Shown here one piece after another: positions 45,561 to 55,531 of a stretch of DNA of 64,000 nt. The stretch is from Phycisphaerales bacterium (GTDB lineage Bacteria > Planctomycetota > Phycisphaerae > Phycisphaerales > SM1A02): positions 1-64,000 of the forward strand of contig JAQWTL010000003.1 of assembly GCA_029242715.1 (NCBI GenBank), written 5' to 3'. The position numbers and the translations under genes were made by a program. Below the pieces are notes generated by a model. That model was not told where the DNA came from, searched no databases, and saw only the letters and a program-made list of their open reading frames with translations. Each line of letters starts with the position of its first letter. Positions within the stretch are counted from its first letter, which is position 1.

Positions 45561-45887
45561 TTGCAACAACTACTTGGATACCTCATGCCTCCTGCTGAGC
45601 AGACTTCTTCTGCAGAAAGTCCTGCTGGCTTCCAAATCATCATCGCCATCGTCATTGGCGTGATCCTGACCTCGATCATCTGGGCCTGGCTCGGACCAAA
45701 GTTGAAACGAAACCACGAACGCCTTGAAGAACGATTACAAGGCGCAGATAAAGCCACCAAGGCAGCCATTGACTTCTATCGCCCCCCGCCTTCGATTCGT
45801 TATGGCAAGGCGGGAGTGGTACTTCAATTCATTCTCATACTGCTGCCCATCACACTCCTGGTCTACTACGTACTCTCCAAGATCTGA
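45561..45887 (+). CDS. Small membrane protein of unknown function
   Basis: 108 residues if started at a TTG with AAGAGG eight bases upstream; an ATG at 45585 is an alternative giving 100 residues. There are two membrane segments (IIIAIVIGVILTSIIWAWLG and VVLQFILILLPITLLVYYVL) separated by a charged coiled stretch (LKRNHERLEERLQGADKA). No family recognised. Directly after lexA, so it may be transcribed with it. Confidence 0.6.
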   Translation: MQQLLGYLMPPAEQTSSAESPAGFQIIIAIVIGVILTSIIWAWLGPKLKRNHERLEERLQGADKATKAAIDFYRPPPSIRYGKAGVVLQFILILLPITLLVYYVLSKI

Positions 45888-45935
45888 TCTGGAACATCGC
45901 CATTTGTTCTCATGGTGATCTGCTCCGCCTCATGT

Positions 45936-46868
45936 TCAGACTGGAGCAGCCGCTGATCTGACAGCGGATCGAAACCAACCCGCATCATCCAGACGCTGCA
46001 GAAGATCCTCAGGCGAATGAACCAGAGCCGCCCATCCATGTCCGATGGCAGCATGGCATCCTTCAGAAGTCCAATGATCGACTGATCCAGGCACCGCCCA
46101 GGCCTCCCGCCCCTGTGATTCCACAGCAAGACGTGCTGTAATCATGGCCCCACTTCGACGAGGCGCTTCAACCACCAGAACACCAATCGATAATCCTGCA
46201 ACGATCCGGTTGCGACGAGGAAACTGTCCTGCCCGTGGGGGCTGATCAACCGGCAACTCACTGACAATTGTTCCACCAGAATCAATGACTTCCTGGAAGA
46301 GCGGCCGATGCTCCAATGGATAAGGATGACCTAGCCCACTGCCCAGAACGACAATGGTCCGACCACCTGACCGAAGCGTGGCACGATGGGCTTCTGCATC
46401 AATGCCGCGGGCACCACCAGAAACCACCGTCACACCAGCAGAAGCCAGGGCGCAGGCAAATCTGGAGGCTTGCCTGCGACCATAGGCACTACAGCGGCGA
46501 GTGCCGACAATCGCGATGGCAAGCTCGGTGTCCACCAGGTCGCCTCCCTGTATCCGAAGCACAGGCGGCGGATCAGGAATACGACACAGTTGTTCCGGAT
46601 ACCCCTGCTGACTCCAGAGGAGATAACGGCCTCCCATATCTTCCAGAATCATTCGTTCCCTGGTGGGATCACTGCTTTGAATGGCTCTTGCCAGAATCGT
46701 AGCGGCTTCATCACCAATACCACAGCTTGCCGCGATACGTTCCTTGCTCGCCCCCAATACAACTTCAGGCGAACCAAGCCGATTGATCAATCGGTTCGCA
46801 ATACCATGGCCAACACCCTCGGCAGATAACAGCTGAAGCAAGGCATCATCACATTTGACGTGTTCCAT
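45936..46868 (-). CDS. dprA: DNA-processing protein DprA
   Basis: 310 residues from MEHVKCDDALLQLLSAEGVG. An N-terminal helix-hairpin-helix or SAM-like region is followed by the Rossmann-type domain with IVGTRRCSAYGRRQA, VVSGGARGIDAEAH and GSGLGHPYP, then FPRRNRIVAGLS and EAPRRSGAMITARLA. DprA loads RecA on incoming single-stranded DNA in natural transformation. Length fits the family. The start could be six codons earlier. It is convergent with the small membrane protein gene. Confidence 0.93.
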   Translation of the reverse strand: MEHVKCDDALLQLLSAEGVGHGIANRLINRLGSPEVVLGASKERIAASCGIGDEAATILARAIQSSDPTRERMILEDMGGRYLLWSQQGYPEQLCRIPDPPPVLRIQGGDLVDTELAIAIVGTRRCSAYGRRQASRFACALASAGVTVVSGGARGIDAEAHRATLRSGGRTIVVLGSGLGHPYPLEHRPLFQEVIDSGGTIVSELPVDQPPRAGQFPRRNRIVAGLSIGVLVVEAPRRSGAMITARLAVESQGREAWAVPGSVDHWTSEGCHAAIGHGWAALVHSPEDLLQRLDDAGWFRSAVRSAAAPV

Positions 46869-46950
46869 GCATCGAAGCGTAGACATGAAACGCCAGATAG
46901 CTGGCAGTCATGACAACAACTCATGGCCAAGCATTTGTGCACGTCTCGCG

Positions 46951-47505
46951 TCATTCAGCCAACAGTGCTTCGTCTTCGAACCGACGGCAAGAAGGCGAAG
47001 GCGTCAACGCCAGTCCGATGCAAAGGCACATGGCCCCGGCCCCCAGGAACCAAAGCCGCCTGGCTCCGGTAGCCATCACTTCCAACTGCGAAAAAGCAGC
47101 CTCATTCAAATTCTCCATTTCCAGAAGCTGCTCGGATTGCTGAGCTGAGGCATCAAGCCATTGCAGGACATCTGAAGGAGATGAGAGGTCACGAAGTACC
47201 GGCTCGTCTCCCGGATCAAGCTGGTTGAGATCCGCTCGACTGATTCGCCTGGCTACAGAATCGTCAGTACGAAGCTGATCAAGCATCAATGTCGAGCGAG
47301 CCAATCGATCCTGAACCTGCGATTCAGCCAGCTTCACCTGCTCCAACTGACGCTGCAGGGATTGATTTTCCCGCCAGGCGGGCAGCAGGATTCCTGAGGC
47401 AAGAATGGCGATCCCGACAACCACAAACAGCCAGCCTGGATCAATTCGCCGCACCCAGGAGCGTGTCGAGAAATCAGCAGCATCTTTGGAGGATTGAAAA
47501 GGCAC
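46951..47505 (-). CDS. Membrane protein with coiled coil, unknown function
   Basis: 184 residues from a GTG start; a longer ATG frame reaches into the upstream region of the divergent gene. One membrane helix near the start (GWLFVVVGIAILASGILL), then a Gln/Glu/Leu-rich coiled coil (ENQSLQRQLEQVKLAESQVQ), and a second helix near the end (LWFLGAGAMCLCIGLAL). A periplasmic or cytoplasmic spacer is between them. No family recognised. Confidence 0.5.
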   Translation of the reverse strand: MPFQSSKDAADFSTRSWVRRIDPGWLFVVVGIAILASGILLPAWRENQSLQRQLEQVKLAESQVQDRLARSTLMLDQLRTDDSVARRISRADLNQLDPGDEPVLRDLSSPSDVLQWLDASAQQSEQLLEMENLNEAAFSQLEVMATGARRLWFLGAGAMCLCIGLALTPSPSCRRFEDEALLAE

Positions 47506-47589
47506 AGAACAGATATCGGTCGCGTACCGCCGACAAGGCCACACATCTACTGCAAAGTCATGGGCATCTGCGTGTATCGTAATGGGGCC

Positions 47590-50151
47590 ATGAGCACACC
47601 TCAGCGAATCCAAGCCATGATGCTGTTGATGACCGCCCTGGCCAGCACCGTAATGGGCCAGCAGGGAGATCGCTCAGGTGAAGAACAGCCCCCGCTGCCA
47701 GACTCCCTGGACATTCCCGCCAGCCCTCCACTTTCACCTGCTCAAGCGATGGCGTCCTTCACGCTACCTGAAGGACTATCGCTCGAACTGATCGCCGCAG
47801 AACCTCTGGTCATTGCACCGGTCACGTCGACCTTTGGACCAGATGGCAGGCTCTGGGTTGTTGAGATGCCTGGTTACATGAGTGACATTGATGGCTCAAG
47901 TGAGCTGGAGCCCACTGGACGGATCGTCCTGCTTTCTGACACAGACCAGGATGGAACCATGGATACCCGTCAGGTCTACCTGGATGGCCTGGTCCTGCCT
48001 CGCGCCCTGGCGATTGTCGAGGATGGCCTCCTGTTGGTCGCTCCACCCAATCTCATTCTTGCTCGTGACCTTGATGGAGATGACCAGGCTGATGAAACCA
48101 CCATCCTGGATACAAGCTTTGGCGGTCTGGACAGCCCGGAACATGCCGGCAATGGTCTGCGTTATGGATTGGACAACTGGCTGCATTGCTCCCAGCACTC
48201 ATGGGAATACCGTTTCCAGGATGGAATGCTGCAGAGAAGAGCCGTCCCATCCCATGGACAATGGGGACTCACCAGCGATGCCTGGGGACAGTGGTACTAC
48301 ACGCCCAATTCCTACCCCTTGATGGTCGATCTGCTGCCCAAGCATGTTGTGGCCATGAATCCGGCACAACGTGATCACGCTGGCCTGTACCAGCGACTGC
48401 CTGCAGACCAACAAGTCCACTCCGTACGAATAAACCCCGGGGTCAATCGCGCCTATCGCCGCGAGACACTCAATGAGGATTACACCCTGCGGCACTTCAC
48501 CGCAGCCTGCAGTCCAGCCATCTACCTCGATGATGTTCTTGGCGAAAGCTATGCCGGTGATGTCTTCATATGCGAGCCTGCAGGCAACACCGTCGAGCAC
48601 CGCAATCTGGTCGACCGTGGCCACCTGACACCAGAACTTCGCTCCGACCCCGAAGTCGGTGCGATCCTGGCTTCCACCGATGAACGTTTTCGGCCCGTTC
48701 ATGCCCAGACCGGTCCGGACGGCTGCCTCTACATAACAGACATGTACCGTGGCATTCTTCAGCACAAGATCTTCATGACCAGTTTTCTGCGTGAACAGGT
48801 CGAGGAACGCGAACTGGACAGCCCTGTCGACCGTGGACGCATCTGGCGAATCCGACCTGATGATGACACCATCCGAATACCACCTGATCTGACTGTCCTT
48901 CAGGACAGCCAACTCGTGGACAAGCTCATTGATTCAAATGGAACCACGAGGCTTCTCGCCCAACAACTGCTGGTTGAACGCGCGGCCCTGACTCCTGAAG
49001 CAACGAACAGACTTCGAGAGTTGGCGGTCTCTACTGGAGAACCATTGGGACGGACCCATGCACTCTGGACGCTCCAGGGACGTTCAGAATTGACCACTGA
49101 TCTGCTGCTGAAGGCCATGATCTCAGCAGATGACCGGCTGAGATCTCAGGCCTACCACATCGCTTCAGGACACCTGGACAACAGCCAGGTCACAGCCGCC
49201 CTCCTGAAAGGGCTCAAGGACAATTCCATCTCAGCAAGACGGCACGCCGCTTCAGCACTGGCCGGTGCAGAAGCGTCTGAACATCTTGATGCGTTTGCCG
49301 AGGCAATGGACGCTCATCCTGGTGACAAGATCCTGAGAACAGCAATCGTAGCCGGCGCTCGTGGCGATGAACTCGCCCTCCTCTCCGAACTCATCTGGAA
49401 AGAAAACTGGATCGAACAGGAACGTTCTCGAGTCCTGCTTGCCAAATCACTGGCTCGAACATCTTTGAGACAGAAGGATCCCGAGGCACGACTGGCAATG
49501 CTTGAATTGCTTGCTGCTATTCCCGAAGACCAGGACTGGCTGGCGCTCGCGATCTCAGAGGAAGTCGTATCTGTACATGGCCTGAGAACCGCCAACCCAC
49601 GAACGCTGGAACTGCCCGCAGAACCCTTTGATTGGAAGGCGAGGCTGCAGGATGTGCCTGATCTCGCTGGTGGCCTGCTACGCCTCATCGATACGCACTC
49701 CATGTGGCCTGGCCGACCTGGATATGAACCTGATATCGATCTTGCAGGATTGACGCCTGAGGAAGCCGCCCAACTCAAACATGGCGCCATGCTCTACACA
49801 CATTGCTCAGGATGTCATCAGCCCAACGGACTTGGGCTTCGTGGCTTCTATCCTCCGCTTGCAGATTCGCCATTTGTTCTTGGAAAGACCGAACCACTGA
49901 TCTCCATTCTGCTGAAGGGGATGGAAGGGCCACTTGAAGTGGATGGGGCCATGTACAACCAACCCATGCCCCCGGCTCCCTTTGAAAATGACGATGACAT
50001 AGCGGCCATTACTTCTTTCATTAGAAGATCCTTCGACAACCAAGCCTCCCTGATATCTCCTGAAGAGGTCTCAAAGGTCCGCAAGCGGCTCATGAATCAT
50101 CAGGGGCCGATGACAACTCAGTCTCTGACTGACCTGTGGCAATCCCCCTGA
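47590..50151 (+). CDS. PVC-type membrane-bound dehydrogenase with C-terminal cytochrome c
   Basis: 853 residues from MSTPQRIQAMMLLMTALAST, with a signal peptide. The N-terminal beta-propeller (FTLPEGLSLELIAAEPLV, then PDGRLWVVEMPGY and LYITDMYRG) is the planctomycetal Piru_Ver_Nterm/PVC dehydrogenase family, related to quinoprotein glucose dehydrogenases. The middle has HEAT-like helices. The c-type heme site is CSGCH at 739-743. It is probably periplasmic and respiratory; the sugar or alcohol substrate is unknown. A strong terminator follows the stop. Confidence 0.85.
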   Translation: MSTPQRIQAMMLLMTALASTVMGQQGDRSGEEQPPLPDSLDIPASPPLSPAQAMASFTLPEGLSLELIAAEPLVIAPVTSTFGPDGRLWVVEMPGYMSDIDGSSELEPTGRIVLLSDTDQDGTMDTRQVYLDGLVLPRALAIVEDGLLLVAPPNLILARDLDGDDQADETTILDTSFGGLDSPEHAGNGLRYGLDNWLHCSQHSWEYRFQDGMLQRRAVPSHGQWGLTSDAWGQWYYTPNSYPLMVDLLPKHVVAMNPAQRDHAGLYQRLPADQQVHSVRINPGVNRAYRRETLNEDYTLRHFTAACSPAIYLDDVLGESYAGDVFICEPAGNTVEHRNLVDRGHLTPELRSDPEVGAILASTDERFRPVHAQTGPDGCLYITDMYRGILQHKIFMTSFLREQVEERELDSPVDRGRIWRIRPDDDTIRIPPDLTVLQDSQLVDKLIDSNGTTRLLAQQLLVERAALTPEATNRLRELAVSTGEPLGRTHALWTLQGRSELTTDLLLKAMISADDRLRSQAYHIASGHLDNSQVTAALLKGLKDNSISARRHAASALAGAEASEHLDAFAEAMDAHPGDKILRTAIVAGARGDELALLSELIWKENWIEQERSRVLLAKSLARTSLRQKDPEARLAMLELLAAIPEDQDWLALAISEEVVSVHGLRTANPRTLELPAEPFDWKARLQDVPDLAGGLLRLIDTHSMWPGRPGYEPDIDLAGLTPEEAAQLKHGAMLYTHCSGCHQPNGLGLRGFYPPLADSPFVLGKTEPLISILLKGMEGPLEVDGAMYNQPMPPAPFENDDDIAAITSFIRRSFDNQASLISPEEVSKVRKRLMNHQGPMTTQSLTDLWQSP

Positions 50152-50214
50152 AACAAGCATCAATAAAGAACTCTGCAGAAGCCCCGAACTTGTTTCAAAA
50201 TCGGGTGGCGGCCG

Positions 50215-50297
50215 TAACCGGAGCCGGTTAGCCTGAAGTTCTCAGGAGAGAGAGGAGGGGTGGCCGGCTCGCGTGCGAGTCGGCCAACTCTTTTTTT
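50215..50297 (+). terminator. Three hairpins ending in a rho-independent terminator
   Basis: Three stems follow each other: TAACCGG/CCGGTTA (50215-50230), CCTGA/TCAGG (50232-50246), and GGCCG-G-CTCGC-GT-GCGAG-T-CGGCC (50262-50285), the last followed by seven T at 50291-50297. The third is a textbook terminator for the dehydrogenase gene. The whole may be the 3' end of a stable small RNA. Confidence 0.85.
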
Positions 50298-50304
50298 GGC
50301 CTCT

Positions 50305-52581
50305 TCATCTGTTGACGTCGAATTCGTCAAGAACGTCATCCAGTAACCGAAGCGTCATGTCAATGTCCGCTTCATCAAGAACAAGCGGTGGCTTGATCTT
50401 GATGACATTATGCAATGGGCCATCAGTGCTCAGTAGAACGCCACGATCCTTCATGGCATTCACCAGTTGCCTTGCTTCGGTATCCGCAGGTTCCAGGCTC
50501 ACCTTGTCGCGGACAAGTTCCACGCCCAGGAACAGACCATGGCCACGAACATCACCGACCATCGAATGGCGATGCTGCAAGGCTAGTAGGCCCTGCATGA
50601 ATCTACTGCCGAGTACACGTGCTCGTTCCTGAAGTGATTCTGCTTCGATCACATCCAGGACCGCCATGCCGCAGGCACATGACACGGGATTTCCGCCAAA
50701 GGTGGAGAAGAATTCCATGCCGTTATCAAAGGCTTCTGCGATTGCACGAGTCGTCACTACGGCTCCGAGCGGATGCCCATTTCCAATGGGTTTGCCCATG
50801 ACAACGATGTCCGGAACGACCCCTGCAAGTTCGAATCCCCAGAAGGCCTCGCCTACTCGGCCAAATCCAACTTGAACTTCATCTGCCACACAGAGACCGC
50901 CCGCTCGACGTACATGCTCGAATGCTGCAGAAAGATATCCCTCAGGAAGTGGGATCTGCCCACCGCAGGACAGCATCGTCTCTGCGAAGAAAGCCGCGAT
51001 GGACCCCCCACCCGAACAGGCCTCGCCGATCACACGCCCCACTTCAAGGGCATAGGCCGGACCGGCATCTGCATCACGAATCTCCCCGCGGTAGACATCC
51101 GGCATCGGGACGACATGAACCCAGGACGCCTGGGCATGCCCCCCCCGACCATTGAACTTGTATGGGCTCATCTCGATGCAGTTGCTTGTGTGGCCGTGAT
51201 AAGCACCATCAATGACCAGGACATCCCGGCTGGCTGTAGCTGCTCGAGCGATTCGCAAGGCGAGCTCGTTGGCTTCTGAACCGGAATTGACGAAGTAGCA
51301 CACGTCAAGACCATCAGGCATCGTGTCACAGAGTCGCCTGGCATAACGAGTGATGTTCTCATGGAGATAACGGGTATTGGTATTCAGAACAGCCGCTTGT
51401 GAAGCCATAGCCGCAACGACATGTGGATGACAGTGCCCCACATGACAGACATTGTTCACAAGGTCAAGATAGGGCCGGCCATCGGCCGCATGAAGATACT
51501 GTCCTCGACCTCGAATGATATGCAGCGGTGATTCGTAGCTCAGGGAAAGAGATGGCCCGACCAGCGCATCACGGGCTTCAAGCAGTTGGGTCTCGTCTCC
51601 CGATGCCTTGCGATCAAAAAGCATGTCCAATGCTTCAGATGGCGAATGATTCATGATCGAATCAAGCGTAGACCAGGTTGATTCCTGGTGAGAAAACCAT
51701 GTCTCATGATCAGGGGCGCCTACGCGCCTTGTTTCAGCAATACAGATGCTTGTAGCCAGTCTCGCGATTGCCAACGAAACGAGTGCGTCATATTCCAACC
51801 GTTGCAAAGGACGAATACTCTGATAGCCAGAGAGCAATGGCGAGGCTGATTGCAGACTCATGCCTTCCTGCTGGAGTGCATAGGCAAGCAGAATGGCCAG
51901 ATCCTGAACAAGTGCACCAGACTGGCAATCCCCCACATCAAGCAGGCCAACGACCTGCCCCTTGTCCACAAGAATGTTCTCGTCATTGGGATCACCATGA
52001 AGCATCCCCTGGGGACAGGCCTGAAGAACCGGGACGGCGCATGCCCGGAACAGATGAAAGCAGTCTTCCAATGTTCTTCGGCGTGAACTTGAATCGATCA
52101 GGCTTATGGCATCCACATTCCTGTGGGCATGAGACAGATCCCATTGATGCGTTCGACTGGCCCCCGGATGGCTGAAGGAATCAAGAGACTGGTGCACCTG
52201 TGCCAGAAAGGCCCCGATCTCGAAGAGCAGATCCGGCGTCGTTCCAGCTTCTCTCCATCCTGTTCCCGGCAGGAAGGACTGGAGTCGACCAATGGCCTGA
52301 TGTCCCGCGATACTCAACTGGATACAGGCCTTGCTTCCAGGTGCTGGTGATGAGGTTGGTACTGCAAATCCTGCTGAAGCCAGATGGGCCAGCAGAGCTT
52401 CCTCAAGATCCACATCAGCATGCGGATCGGTTGTGAGCTTCAGGATCTTCTTTTCTTGACCGTCACACTCCACAAGAAAGTTCAGATTCTCTCCAGGAAG
52501 CCGAGTCAATGATGCCTCAAGGCCCCAGTGCTCCTCGAGAAGCGCACTTGCAAGTGCCGGATAATCGGGTCGAGTCTTCAC
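50305..52581 (-). CDS. Phosphotransferase-aminotransferase class III fusion
   Basis: 758 residues. The N-terminal half (to about 300) is an aminoglycoside-phosphotransferase-like kinase with catalytic Asp197 ([10 protein letters not shown]) and Asp218 (LLDVGD). The C-terminal half, from about 350, is a class III PLP aminotransferase: [20 protein letters not shown], Asp567 ([10 protein letters not shown]) and Schiff-base Lys597 (VMGKPIGNG). The same combination is known in bacterial proteins and recalls phosphoethanolamine and 5-phosphohydroxy-L-lysine phospho-lyases, which act on amino alcohol phosphates. So one protein may phosphorylate an amino alcohol and then eliminate or transaminate it. 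That function is inferred. It is convergent with the dehydrogenase gene. Confidence 0.87.
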   Translation of the reverse strand: MKTRPDYPALASALLEEHWGLEASLTRLPGENLNFLVECDGQEKKILKLTTDPHADVDLEEALLAHLASAGFAVPTSSPAPGSKACIQLSIAGHQAIGRLQSFLPGTGWREAGTTPDLLFEIGAFLAQVHQSLDSFSHPGASRTHQWDLSHAHRNVDAISLIDSSSRRRTLEDCFHLFRACAVPVLQACPQGMLHGDPNDENILVDKGQVVGLLDVGDCQSGALVQDLAILLAYALQQEGMSLQSASPLLSGYQSIRPLQRLEYDALVSLAIARLATSICIAETRRVGAPDHETWFSHQESTWSTLDSIMNHSPSEALDMLFDRKASGDETQLLEARDALVGPSLSLSYESPLHIIRGRGQYLHAADGRPYLDLVNNVCHVGHCHPHVVAAMASQAAVLNTNTRYLHENITRYARRLCDTMPDGLDVCYFVNSGSEANELALRIARAATASRDVLVIDGAYHGHTSNCIEMSPYKFNGRGGHAQASWVHVVPMPDVYRGEIRDADAGPAYALEVGRVIGEACSGGGSIAAFFAETMLSCGGQIPLPEGYLSAAFEHVRRAGGLCVADEVQVGFGRVGEAFWGFELAGVVPDIVVMGKPIGNGHPLGAVVTTRAIAEAFDNGMEFFSTFGGNPVSCACGMAVLDVIEAESLQERARVLGSRFMQGLLALQHRHSMVGDVRGHGLFLGVELVRDKVSLEPADTEARQLVNAMKDRGVLLSTDGPLHNVIKIKPPLVLDEADIDMTLRLLDDVLDEFDVNR

Positions 52582-52649
52582 GACTCAATCGTAACAGTCT
52601 GAAGATATTGAGTGAAAACTGCCCGCAGACAAGCAAGGGTGAATCCAAA

Positions 52650-52677
52650 CCAGCGAGCCCCCAAGGCGGCTCGCTGG
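52650..52677 (-). terminator. Hairpin behind the PEP-CTERM gene
   Basis: A 10-bp perfect stem, CCAGCGAGCC and GGCTCGCTGG, with an eight-base loop, lies 26 bases beyond the stop of the minus-strand PEP-CTERM gene. The following bases on that strand, GGTTTGGATT, are only weakly T-rich, so this is a probable rather than perfect terminator. Confidence 0.6.
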
Positions 52678-52702
52678 CTCCACTCCTCCCATGCGTCTTT
52701 TT

Positions 52703-53362
52703 TCAACGCCGCCGGCGTGGCAGAATCAAGCCAGCACCAACCAGTAGTGCCAGGGCACCAGGCGCGGGAACGTTGGTATAGATCGTTGGATTATCAAGCC
52801 ATGTGGTTTCGGACACTCCAGTCCATGTTTCACCCACGATTCGCAAATCGTCTACATCTTCAAGAACCCATTGGATATCAGCCATGGTTGCCGTTTGTGC
52901 ACCATTGCCCAAATCAACCAGCCAACCAGCAGAGAGGTCGAATGCGAAATCCAAATGGTGCCACTGACTTTCAGCAAGACCGAAACTGCCCAAGCCGATG
53001 AGACGAACACCATCGCGGTACAGGCTTACACCCGGGCGCTTGTTATCCATGATCATGTCAGCTTTCCAGTCGAAGAAAATGCCGCCATTTCCAACTGCCG
53101 AAGAAAAGTCTCCATGAAAGTGATCAGGCGCTTCAAACAGGTAACCACCGGGCGTCACATCCGCAAACTCGAGATGGCCGGTAGGGACACCGCCACTCGG
53201 TGCCCAGGAAGGCGTGAAATAAGTCACATTGCCCGAAAGATTGTCACGCACTTTCCAGCTATCAACATCGTTGTCGTAGTTGCTGTGTGCAAGATAGGTA
53301 GAGGCCATTGCAGGCGCAGAGATCGCGGTAGCCGCCAGGGCGGCGAATAGAACATTTTTCAT
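52703..53362 (-). CDS. PEP-CTERM-like surface protein with laminin-B-like domain
   Basis: 219 residues from MKNVLFAALAATAISAPAMA (GGAGTA upstream), with signal peptide. The mature domain (DSWKV, then GHLEFADVTPGGYLFEAPDHFHGDFSSAVGNGG in pieces, then ISLYR-like strands) resembles a laminin B domain. The C-terminus VPAPGALALLVGAGLIL plus RRRR is a short PEP-CTERM-like sorting tail, the variant usual in Phycisphaerae, to be cut by an exosortase. The protein is probably surface-located or part of an extracellular matrix. A longer frame begins five codons earlier. Confidence 0.82.
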   Translation of the reverse strand: MKNVLFAALAATAISAPAMASTYLAHSNYDNDVDSWKVRDNLSGNVTYFTPSWAPSGGVPTGHLEFADVTPGGYLFEAPDHFHGDFSSAVGNGGIFFDWKADMIMDNKRPGVSLYRDGVRLIGLGSFGLAESQWHHLDFAFDLSAGWLVDLGNGAQTATMADIQWVLEDVDDLRIVGETWTGVSETTWLDNPTIYTNVPAPGALALLVGAGLILPRRRR

Positions 53363-53506
53363 TTGCCAGTACTCCATGCTGGGCGTCGAGGTGATCCAGG
53401 CTGAACATGCCAGCCACTAGAGATCTGCGCCAGATATCAGGATCTCGCAGCAATTCCAACAAGAAGATGAATATGGCCCGCAAGGATGAAAAACCCTTCA
53501 TGAGCC

Positions 53507-53543
53507 AAAAACGAAACAACCCCCTTCCGTGAAGAAGAGGGTT
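53507..53543 (-). terminator. Rho-independent terminator of tRNA-fMet
   Basis: On the minus strand, downstream of the tRNA, AACCC-T-CTTC and GAAG-G-GGGTT form a stem with one mismatch, followed by a T-rich stretch (GTTTCGTTTTTGG). Location and orientation fit termination of the tRNA-fMet transcript. Confidence 0.75.
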
Positions 53544-53557
53544 GGCTTCGGCGTGAA

Positions 53558-53631
<74 letters not shown>

Positions 53632-53764
53632 ATAGAGGTTGGACAGTATACGTGGGCGATCTCAACGGTCAAGGCGAGCGCCCATGGGATCGTGCCCCTG
53701 GGCATGCAAACGTGCCATCCATGCGTCACAATGCCCCTCAGCCTTTCCAGAGGAGTGCTTGCCC

Positions 53765-55531
53765 ATGGCCAAGCGGCCTGTCGCACAACTCATCAATGAA
53801 GCCGATCAGGCTACTCGAATTGGCGATCATGCCAAGGCGGTCAAACTGCTGAAGCATGCCGCCAAGGATCAATCGAATTCAGCAGAGATCGCGGTAAAAC
53901 TTGCCGACTCTCTTGTTGCATCTGGCCAGCCTGCGGAAGCTGTAAAGATCCTGAATAGATCAATCCAGAAACACAAGAACAATGCCGCCCTGTTGTCTAG
54001 CCTGGTTACCGCACAGAGATTGGCTGGCAACCTGAATGCCGCCCTTGAGGCTGCTCATGAATTGACGAGGCTGTCACCCGACAGCCCCCAATCATGGCAT
54101 CTGCTTGGACGAACACAGATGGCTTCCGCAGATGCCCCCACTGCCTACCACACTCTGGAGCACGCTCTGTCTCTTGATCCCGATGATCTCGAGATCCGGG
54201 GCCTGTTTGCTGATGCCCAACTCAGCAGCGGCGTCTATCCGCTCCCCATTGACCAGGCCGAGGAGATGGTTCGACTTCAGCCAGACAACTCACGCAATCA
54301 TTCTCGACTTGGAAACGGATACCGGATCAACACCCGTTTCGAGGAAGCAATTGCCGCATTTGATACAGCGATGTCTCTTGATCGCCACAACCTGGAAGCA
54401 GTTGCCGGGAAGGCCGAGGTTCTGGAATCCCTTGGCCAGACCGATGAGGCCATGAGCCTGGTCAAGCCCAGGATCTATACGGGACAGACGTCCTTTCTTC
54501 TGCTGAACTGCTGGGCAAGGCTCTGCCAGCGCAAGAAGGATCCTGCCACTGCCATCGGACCGATCGAACAGTTCATATCAGCTGGCCGGTCTTCTGCCTG
54601 GCATCGGAGCAATCTCCTGATCCGACTTGGGCAGCTCTATGAAAAAGTCGAGCGATACGACGAGGCCTTCCAGGCTTGGACTCTGGGCAATCGGCTGCAT
54701 CGTGGCCGGTGGGACAATGAAGCACATGAGCAACTCATTGACAGATTGATCTCAGCCTACTCTGAGGAAGCAATGAATTCGCTGCCACGAAGTGATTCCA
54801 AAAGCAGCCAGCCTGTATTCGTTGTCGGAATGTATCGAAGTGGCACAACGCTGACTGAACAGATTCTCTCGGCTCACCCAGCCATTGCCGGGGCCGGCGA
54901 ACTTGGCCAGATGAACGCATTGGCAATTGAACTCCCTGAAAAGCTGGGAGATGAACTGACCTACCCCGAATGTATTGCCAAGGCGACACCTTCCGTCCTT
55001 GCAGAACTGGCTGAGTCATACCGTGCCTATGCCCACCAACTGGCAGGCAATGAGGATCGCATTACAGACAAGATGCCCATGAACTATCTCCACGTGGGCC
55101 TGATCTCGCTGGTGTTCCCCAATGCCCGGATCATCCACTGCACTCGCAATCCAATGGACACCTGCATCTCCTGTTATGGCAATGCCTTCTCCTCGAGAAT
55201 GGCTTACACCGCAGATCTCAACGATCTGGGACATACCTATCGCCAGTACAAACGACTCATGGCCCATTGGGAGAACGTCAATACCCTTCCGATGATCGAG
55301 CTCAATTACGAGTCGCTGGTCACGGATCCTGAACCCGTACTTCGCTCAATACTCGAGTTCATCGAGATTCCATGGGATGACGCCTGCCTGTCTTTCCATG
55401 AATCAAAGCGTATCAATGTGACTCCGAGCATCGATCAGGTCCGTGAACCTCTTTATCGCGGATCCATGGGACGAGCCAGTCACTTTGAATCGCATCTGGA
55501 GCCATTGAAGCAGGCGCTTGCCTCGGGCTAG
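53765..55531 (+). CDS. TPR-sulfotransferase fusion protein
   Basis: 588 residues from MAKRPVAQLINEADQATRIG, with GAGGAG upstream. The first 340 residues are TPR repeats (for example AVKLADSLVASGQPAEAVKI). The rest is a sulfotransferase with the PAPS 5'-phosphosulfate loop VVGMYRSGTTLTEQI (about 354-368) and the 3'-phosphate motif CTRNPMDTCISCYG. It would transfer sulfate from PAPS to a protein, sugar or lipid. There is no signal peptide, so it is cytosolic. Its stop overlaps that of convergent hutF by four bases. Confidence 0.9.
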   Translation: MAKRPVAQLINEADQATRIGDHAKAVKLLKHAAKDQSNSAEIAVKLADSLVASGQPAEAVKILNRSIQKHKNNAALLSSLVTAQRLAGNLNAALEAAHELTRLSPDSPQSWHLLGRTQMASADAPTAYHTLEHALSLDPDDLEIRGLFADAQLSSGVYPLPIDQAEEMVRLQPDNSRNHSRLGNGYRINTRFEEAIAAFDTAMSLDRHNLEAVAGKAEVLESLGQTDEAMSLVKPRIYTGQTSFLLLNCWARLCQRKKDPATAIGPIEQFISAGRSSAWHRSNLLIRLGQLYEKVERYDEAFQAWTLGNRLHRGRWDNEAHEQLIDRLISAYSEEAMNSLPRSDSKSSQPVFVVGMYRSGTTLTEQILSAHPAIAGAGELGQMNALAIELPEKLGDELTYPECIAKATPSVLAELAESYRAYAHQLAGNEDRITDKMPMNYLHVGLISLVFPNARIIHCTRNPMDTCISCYGNAFSSRMAYTADLNDLGHTYRQYKRLMAHWENVNTLPMIELNYESLVTDPEPVLRSILEFIEIPWDDACLSFHESKRINVTPSIDQVREPLYRGSMGRASHFESHLEPLKQALASG

